From positions 182,589,801-182,653,800 of the forward strand of contig JAIOJX010000025.1 of the NCBI GenBank assembly GCA_022376925.1: a stretch of 64,000 nucleotides of DNA, written 5' to 3'. Within the stretch, counting starts at the first letter, position 1; every line of letters begins with the position of its first letter. Shown here in pieces: positions 57,559-64,000 of this stretch. A program made the translations under genes and the position numbers. The DNA comes from Tragulus kanchil. Its lineage: Eukaryota; Chordata; Mammalia; Artiodactyla; Tragulidae. The notes under the pieces were generated by a model. That model was not told where the DNA came from, did no database searches, and saw nothing but the letters and a program-made list of their open reading frames with translations.

Positions 57559-57899
57559 GACTCTATCTGCTTCCCCCGTGGCTCAATGGTAAAGAATCCA
57601 CCTGCCAATGCAGGAGACACAGATTTGATCCCTGATCTGGGAAGATTCAACATACCAGGGACCAACTAAGCCCGTGAGCCACAACTACTGAACCTGTGCA
57701 CTAGAGCCTGGGAGCCACAACTACCGACCCCGCGTGCCCTACAGCCTGTGCTCCGAAACAAGAGAAGCCATCACAATGGGAAGCCTGTGCATGGCAGCAA
57801 GTGGTGCCCCTCTCCCCAGAGCTATAGAAAAGCCTGCTCAGCAACGAAGACCCAGCAAAGGCAAAGCAATACATAAAAGTATATATATATGACTCTATC
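57559..57899 (+). mobile_element. CHR-type SINE with TSD
   Basis: GACTCTATC at 57559-57567 and 57891-57899 flanks a sense CHR body ('gtggctcaatggtaaagaat', 'ccgtgagccacaactactga', 'acaagagaagccatcacaat') ending in a TATATATA tail. Confidence 0.9.
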
Positions 57900-57902
57900 C
57901 AC

Positions 57903-58078
57903 AGACTTCCTGATGGTCCAGTGGCTAAGACTCTATACTCCAATGCAAGTGTCCTGGACTTGATCCCTGGTCAGCGAACTAGATACCACATGCAGCAGCT
58001 GACAATTTTATGTACTGAGACTACAAGATACATGTGCCACAATTAAGGCCCTGTGAAGCCAAATAAACAAATAAATTT
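57903..58078 (+). mobile_element. CHR-2-like SINE
   Basis: Sense: 'gacttcctgatggtccagtg', 'gacttgatccctggtcagcg', then 'agccaaataaacaaataaat'. It lies directly between another CHR and a BovB. Confidence 0.83.
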
Positions 58079-58080
58079 GT

Positions 58081-58855
58081 TTTTATTCAGTTTCTAGGTC
58101 ATGTCCCACTCTTTGCCACCCCATGAACTGTAGCCCACCAGGCTCCCCTGTATTGCACTATCTCCCAGGGTTTGCTCACATTCATGTCCATTGAATTTGT
58201 GATGCCATCCAACCGTCTCATCCTCTGCCATCCCTTTCGCCCTGTTTTTTTTCCCAACAAGTCAGCTCTTCACATCAGATGGCCAAAGTAGTGGAGCTTC
58301 AGTATCAGTTCTTTTAATGAATATTCAAAGCTGATTTCCTTTAGGATTGTCTGGTTTGATCTCCTTGCTGTCCAAGGGACTCTCAAGAGTCTTCTCCAGC
58401 ATCACAGTTCAAAAGCACTGTCTCTTAAGTGCTCAACCTTATGATCCAAGTCTCATATCCATACATGACTACTGGAAAAGCCATAGCTTTGAATATATGG
58501 ACCTTTTTTGGTGAAGAGCTGTCTCTGCTTTTGAATATGCTGTCTAGGTTTGTCATAGCTTTCCTTCCAAGGAGCAAGTGTCTTTTAATTATGGCTGCAG
58601 TCACCATCTGCAGTGATTTTGGAACCCAAAAATAAAGTCTGTCACTGTTTCCACCTTTTTCCCCATCTATTTGCCATGCAGTATGGGACCAGATGCCATG
58701 ATCTTAGTTTTCTGAATGTTAAGTTCTAAGCTAGCTTTTTCGCTCTCCTGTTTAATCCTCATCAAGAGGCTCTTCCATTATTCTTCACTTTCTTCCATTA
58801 GAGTGATATCATCTGTATACCTGAGGTTGTTAAATATTAAAAAAAATAAAGACTC
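58081..58855 (-). mobile_element. BovB LINE, 3' reverse transcriptase part
   Basis: The longest BovB piece in the window. On the minus strand it begins with RT-domain remnants RYTDDITLMEESEE (a YADD-box relative) near 58780-58820. It goes on with SLEGK-like text, LDSIFKSRDSSSPKKV and FPVVMYGYETW near 58430-58600, and ends in the usual 3' tail at 58085. Several frame breaks make it inactive. Confidence 0.92.
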
Positions 58856-59747
58856 TATGAAGCCCCTGCCCAACCATCTCTGTCTATATTTGCAGAGTTG
58901 AGCTCCACCTACTAAACCTAAGGTTGGACTAAGAGTGGGAGACAGGGAGGGCCTGACAAGCACCCAAGCAGTCAGTTCACTTCAGCTGTCAACCTAACTC
59001 GGCCTCACCTCTCCTTGCTTCTCTAAAATGTGGCCAATGCCTTTTTGACAGTGCTGGGCAGGGTGGCCATGCCCAGTGCATATCCTTGGTACCCAGACGG
59101 TCACTTCCTGATAGCCTCTTCCTTGTACAGCAGCCAAGGGCCTCCCGCCCCGAGGGACACCTGGGAGAAGAACTTCCCTGCATCCCAGGAGGGAATCCCA
59201 AGTAGACGCTGCCCACCAGAGGTGAGACCGGAGGTTCCTCCATAGCCAGAATGCCAGAGAGCTGGCAGACGAGGCTTCCTTCTTTCAAGCCTGGCAATGG
59301 TTTAAGGGTGCACAGGGATGCCAGTGAATTGAAAGTGTCTGTCTACAGCACACTGTTGAGAAAGCTCCTGTGACTCTCTGGGCAAAGCGGAAGACCCCAG
59401 GTGGTGAGCAGGTCTGCCGTGGGGGCCAGGTCGTTTACTCACCGTCTGGTTCTCTAGAAGCGAGGGAAGCTGGTGATACTTGGACTACTATGCCCATCCC
59501 ATGGAAGCGACAGGAAGTGGAGCTGTACGTGAGCAAAGAGGCCATCGTGGTAGAGCCGGGCCGGGAGCCCAGGCAACCTCCTGACTGCACTGCCCAGCCT
59601 CAGGCTACCTCACCGTTAGCCTCTGTGAGCCTGGGACCTGAGGAAAGGTTTGCCAGTGGAGGTCTGGGGAAGTCTTTCTGCCTTCTGCAAGATTTAACTC
59701 AAATTTTAATGCTAATTGAAACAGGCTGTTGTGGCCTGTCAAACAGA
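58856..59747. other. PROM1 intron, no gene seen
   Basis: Unique-looking. A GTGAGT donor-like site on the minus strand near 59440 follows no recognisable prominin sequence. Confidence 0.5.
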
Positions 59748-60159
59748 CATTGTTAGCTTTAATTATGAAAGAACAGGGTGCAGTGACCAGAAGAATGTGC
59801 CCATCCAAACTAAAGACTAAATGCCTCCCTCTGGGAACCCAGTGCTAGTCCTCCTTGGGTGGTAGGGCTCCCTTCTAGGCCGACTCACTGTGGATATGCT
59901 GATCTGTTTTTGTTTGTTGAAATCTTTAATGCATGGATCCATGACTTGTTTAATGTTCCTTGCCCTGGCAAGCTATAAAATTGTGCTCAAAGCCATGGTT
60001 CCCTGGAACAACTCCTCAGAGCTTTAATAACAGTTTTTTAATATTTAACAACTCCTTGGACTGCTGAGAGGCCATATCCCTGGATAGACTCCTCAGTTTG
60101 GTTCATATAAAATTCTCTCCTATTCCTATTAAAGACTGGATATTTCCATTCTTTTCTCT

Positions 60160-60270
60160 TTTTTGCTGCCCCATGAGGCTTGCAGGATCTTAGTTCCCAG
60201 GCAAGGGATGAACCCAGGCTGTAGCAGTGGAAGGGTTGAGCCCTACCCAGTGGATGGCCTGGGAAATCTC
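60160..60270 (-). mobile_element. CHR-2-like SINE remnant
   Basis: Antisense 'gcaggatcttagttcccagg', 'caagggatgaacccaggctg'. The D13 copy is at about 61210-61320. Confidence 0.65.
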
Positions 60271-60624
60271 ACGTTCATCATTTCCGCAGACAGATGCATC
60301 CAGGAATTCCTGTCATGTGGTGTTCACTGGGGCAGGGAGATTCTTCAACAGGAGCTTTCCCAGGGTCTCATGAATGTATTTTAGGGTCACCTTTACCAAG
60401 AATTCTAGTGATGAAGATACAGTGACTTGGGACACACCATCCTAAGGCCTAGGGGGCTTTCTGGGGAAGAGTGTCTTTTTGGTCTTGCTGCTGAGGCCAG
60501 CAAATAGCTTCCTTCTGAATGTGAAAGTTGACCATTCAAATTAAGGACACGTTGAGAACAAAATCCGCATTGTAATAACACAACATTCTAAGTAGCAAAA
60601 AATGCATAATGCAATTATTCATAC

Positions 60625-60728
60625 CTGTAAACTTGTTCAAAAGTGAGATTAATATCTGGCTTGTTAAATATCATGCCAGACAGATAGTATTTCCAGTTCT
60701 CATTTAGTAAATATGGGGTGTCCAAAAC
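60625..60728 (-). CDS. PROM1: Prominin-1 exon VLDTPY (D13 copy 1)
   Basis: 104-bp exon with acceptor gttctag and donor gtatgaat. It encodes [20 protein letters not shown] then [14 protein letters not shown] plus AG of the next serine codon. The [16 protein letters not shown] match to prominin-1 is unmistakable. Sequon NLT is present. 104 is not a multiple of three, so a doubled exon would shift the frame. Confidence 0.96.
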
Positions 60729-61674
60729 CTAGAACAAATGTAAAGAGAGTTTTACACTAATATACATGCATATAATTCAAAACTATCCTGTGAAACATAC
60801 ATTGTAGCTTTAATTATGAAAGAACAGGGTGCAGTGACCAGAAGAATGTGCCCATCCAAACTAAAGACTAAATGCCTCCCTCTGGGAACCCAGTGCTAGT
60901 CCTCCTTGGGTGGTAGGGCTCCTTCTAGGCCGACTCACTGTGGATATGCTGATCTGTTTTTGTTTGTTGAAATCTTTAATGCATGGATCCATGACTTGTT
61001 TAATGTTCCTTGCCCTGGCAAGCTATAAAATTGTGCTCAAAGCCATGGTTCCCTGGAACAACTCCTCAGAGCTTTAATAACAGTTTTTTAATATTTAACA
61101 ACTCCTTGGACTGCTGAGAGGCCATATCCCTGGATAGACTCCTCAGTTTGGTTCATATAAAATTCTCTCCTATTCCTATTAAAGACTGGATATTTCCATT
61201 CTTTTCTCTTTTTTGCTGCCCCATGAGGCTTGCAGGATCTTAGTTCCCAGGCAAGGGATGAACCCAGGCTGTAGCAGTGGAAGGGTTGAGCCCTACCCAG
61301 TGGATGGCCTGGGAAATCTCACGTTCATCATTTCCGCAGACAGATGCATCCAGGAATTCCTGTCATGTGGTGTTCACTGGGGCAGGGAGATTCTTCAACA
61401 GGAGCTTTCCCAGGGTCTCATGAATGTATTTTAGGGTCACCTTTACCAAGAATTCTAGTGATGAAGATACAGTGACTTGGGACACACCATCCTAAGGCCT
61501 AGGGGGCTTTCTGGGGAAGAGTGTCTTTTTGGTCTTGCTGCTGAGGCCAGCAAATAGCTTCCTTCTGAATGTGAAAGTTGACCATTCAAATTAAGGACAC
61601 GTTGAGAACAAAATCCGCATTGTAATAACACAACATTCTAAGTAGCAAAAAATGCATAATGCAATTATTCATAC

Positions 61675-61778
61675 CTGTAAACTTGTTCAAAAGTGAGATT
61701 AATATCTGGCTTGTTAAATATCATGCCAGACAGATAGTATTTCCAGTTCTCATTTAGTAAATATGGGGTGTCCAAAAC
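61675..61778 (-). CDS. PROM1: Prominin-1 exon VLDTPY (D13 copy 2)
   Basis: Identical to 60625-60728. By-product of D13. Confidence 0.87.
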
Positions 61779-61852
61779 CTAGAACAAATGTAAAGAGAGT
61801 TTTACACTAATATACATGCATATAATTCAAAGACTATCCTGTGAAACATACA

Positions 61853-62224
61853 ATATTTGGGGTATTTTTATTTATGTCGTGGTTTTCTTCATTGATTTTC
61901 GACGTTACACTAGGAAATAAAAGCATGAGTGGAGAAGACAGATCACTGAGTAGAGACTGTAGGGACTATCAAGAGTATGTTTTGAGGGAAACAGTTAAGT
62001 AAAATAAACACACTAGAAATGGTAGAAGAATAATTTGGTTGAGCATATCTAATAGGAAGCCATGAAGCAGTAGACCCAGCTCTTAACTATTTCTCCCGAG
62101 ACAAATGGAATTAAATCAGGTGCATCCTTCAGCACCACAGTATGTAATTTTAAGATGCGCTGATCACTGTATGCAGTATACATACTGGAGGAGTGGAAAT
62201 GGTCCTCAAGTTTTCAAAATACTC
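61853..62224. other. PROM1 intron, no feature
   Basis: AT-rich unique-looking intron sequence. Confidence 0.5.
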
Positions 62225-62580
62225 TCTTTTAAAAATTTTTTAGAGTTTTGTTGTTTACTGCCAAACATCAACATGGATTAGTCATAAGTATACATATGTT
62301 TCCTTCTTCTTGAACTGCCCTCCCATCTCCCTCCCCACCCCACCCCTCTAGGCTGTAACAGAGCCCCTGTCTGAGTCCCCTTAGTCTTATAGCAGATTCA
62401 CGTTGGTTGTCTGTTTCACATATGGTAATGCAGGTTTCCATGTTACTCTTTCCATACATCTCTCCCACTCCTCAGTGTCCATAAGTCTGTTCTCTGTGTC
62501 TGTTTCTCCACTGCTGCCTTGCATATACATTCAGCAGCACCATCTTTCTAGACTCCATATATACATGTTAGTGACTTTTT
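62225..62580 (-). mobile_element. L1 LINE 3' UTR fragment
   Basis: Antisense ruminant L1: 'gccaaacatcaacatggatt', 'ctgccctcccatctccctcc', 'agtccataagtctgttctct'-like text, 'ctagactccatatatacatg'. Confidence 0.75.
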
Positions 62581-62989
62581 TTTTTATCAAGAGGCCAAAT
62601 AGAGATAACGTAACAAACGGATGCTCCCGACTGAATTTTCCTGAATCAACTGAGGAATTAAAAAACCACAACAACTGATTTATTTTAGGAGTCATTCACA
62701 TGATTCTATAACAGATATGAGGTAGAGAAATATATACAATAAAACAGGAGAATAGAAATATATTGTAAAAACCAGAATAGGGAGAAAAACAGTGGAAAGT
62801 CAAAGTCATAAGACAGACATGTAGATCAACACTTCCTTATTAGTTAATGAAGCTAAACTTGGACCTGGTGCCCTAAAACCTAAAGCAGTTGATTGTAGGA
62901 GAAAGTGAAGTTCAAATTTAATTCCCAACAACTCTGTCATATTTCTACCTGGGACAACCCTCAGCCATGAGGTGTGTCATTTATCAGTC

Positions 62990-63245
62990 TCCTTTACTTT
63001 TATTTTTTTTAAAAAAATATTTACTTATCTGGCTGCATTCGGTCTTAAAGCAGCACACGGGAGCCTCCTTGTGGCACATGGGCTCTTCCGTGTGGCACAT
63101 GGTTTCTCCGGATGGTGTTCGAGGGCTCAGCAAGAAAGCTCAGTTGCTCACAGCAGGTGGGATGGGCCTGCCTCCACCAGGGATCGCATCTGAGTCCCCT
63201 GCTTTGCCAGGTGGATGCTTAACCACCAGAGAAGTCCCCTCTTTC
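62990..63245 (-). mobile_element. CHR-type SINE
   Basis: Antisense, diverged: 'ggctgcattcggtcttaaag', 'ctcagttgctcacagcaggt', 'ggtggatgcttaaccaccag', 'agaagtcccc'. T-rich left end. Confidence 0.75.
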
Positions 63246-63853
63246 ATTTCAAATTTAGGGCCCATCAACCATCTCTCTTGGCACCTGTCATCTGGCAAGT
63301 TCTTTGCAATGTCAGACACCTCTGAGGTATGGAAGGAACCTGGGAATTTATCCCCAGATGTTGTACATTTGGGAACAGTTCTGAGAAGAACTGTATTTTC
63401 TCCAAATACTACAACATTGATGAGTTAGCCTTAATTCCTGGGACTGATTCCATTGACATAAAAAAAAGAATACAGCTGATCTTTCAGCAACAGAGGTTAA
63501 CCTGTGGGGGTCCACTTATAGGGAGATCTTTTTCGGCAGTAAATAATACAGTACTACGTGGTCTGAGGTTGTGGAATCCAAGGAAGGGTCTGTGGAGTAC
63601 CCATGCGACCAGAAGGCTGACTGCAACCGGAATGCCTGGAGGGTCGGTGCCCCAGTGCTCTGCTGCTCAAGGATTCACCTGAACGGCCGTGCTCTTCTGT
63701 TCTGACAGAGATGGAATCTCAGCCTATTGAATACAAGCCAGCTGCTCATCTTTTTGCTCTTGAAGAAACCCATTAGATGTTGGAGGAGAGGAGAGGCAGA
63801 GAATAAAATCTTTGGCTCAAGCCCTTCACGATGGACACAACATCCCTATTTAC

Positions 63854-63895
63854 CTGGAATAACTTCTTGCTTTTGTAAGGCTCACAGACCAAACC
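63854..63895 (-). CDS. PROM1: Prominin-1 exon CEPYKSK, 5' end corrupted
   Basis: Donor gtaaatag. Upstream of it the frame reads VCEPYKSKKLFQ, matching the prominin-1 segment (L)ICEPY-SK-LF that precedes VLDTPY, and it joins the exon at 60728 or 61778 in phase 0. The 5' part of the exon and its acceptor cannot be read. At 63888-63911 the text becomes a G-run (GGGGGGG on the minus strand) just at the D14 junction. The high end given is therefore approximate. Confidence 0.8.
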
Positions 63896-64000
63896 CCCCC
63901 AAGCCCATGGTAAAGTCATAAGACAGACATGTAGATCAACACTTCCTTATTAGTTAATGAAGCTAAACTTGGACCTGGTGCCCTAAAACCTAAAGCAGTT

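Larger units (their letters stand above)
59748..61852. repeat. Tandem duplication D13 (offset 1051-1050 bp)
   Basis: About 59748-60803 recurs at 60804-61852. Differences are gctccc-ttc against gctcc-ttc and caaa-actatcc against caaagactatcc, both single-base indels. It contains a 104-bp PROM1 exon. Confidence 0.95.
62802..64000. repeat. Tandem duplication D14 (offset 1110 bp), cut by edge
   Basis: Bases 62802-62890 recur without a difference at 63912-64000, where the window ends. By analogy with the others, a second copy of about 1.1 kb should continue to the right and carry the exon at 63854 again, probably in cleaner form. Confidence 0.85.

Noticed and set aside
1453..64000. Repeat series considered as a CRISPR-like array or satellite
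   Set aside because: Each unit occurs only twice (three times where D3 and D4 overlap) and different loci carry unrelated units. It is not an array.

Overview
The window is mammalian nuclear DNA from a ruminant (Pecora). It is dense in BovB (RTE-type) LINE pieces, Bov-A/Bov-A2 SINEs and CHR-type tRNA-derived SINEs, a mix expected only in ruminants. The two recognisable genes, FGFBP1 and PROM1, are neighbours on human 4p15 and the matching ruminant chromosome. No bacterial, phage, CRISPR or defence feature is present. The species cannot be named from what I can see.

Layout: 1-7.7 kb is repeat-rich intergenic DNA. FGFBP1 lies on the minus strand: TATA box near 11.84 kb, noncoding exon 1 at about 11.74-11.82 kb, an intron, then exon 2 with the whole 234-codon CDS at 8027-8731 and a polyA signal near 7.70 kb. 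From 12 to 35 kb there is intergenic DNA made of SINEs, LINEs, a MaLR LTR and short unique stretches. From about 35.4 kb to the right edge lies the 3' part of PROM1 on the minus strand. I find eleven distinct exons, running from the end of the second extracellular loop's preceding segment (at 63.85 kb) to the fifth transmembrane helix and stop codon (36.73 kb). Together they read continuously as the C-terminal third or more of prominin-1.

The dominant structural feature is a series of fourteen head-to-tail duplications of about 0.95-1.18 kb, roughly every 2-8 kb. They pay no attention to gene or repeat boundaries. The copies are nearly identical, differing mainly by single-base or homopolymer indels. 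At several junctions the end of the first copy is a garbled version of the sequence that continues properly after the second copy. Five PROM1 exons and the FGFBP1 start codon are duplicated, and two of the duplicated exons would break the reading frame. The best explanation is that overlapping contig ends were placed side by side without merging, so most of these are assembly artefacts. Anyone using the window should collapse them first.

Biological leads worth checking are modest: an abundant, young-looking tRNA-derived SINE family with clean target-site duplications; a 60-bp hairpin carrying two TGASTCA (AP-1) sites upstream of FGFBP1; a possible FGFBP1 upstream ORF whose stop overlaps the main ATG; a short PROM1 C-terminal tail; and no visible FGFBP2 between FGFBP1 and PROM1. 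I found no convincing new biological system.
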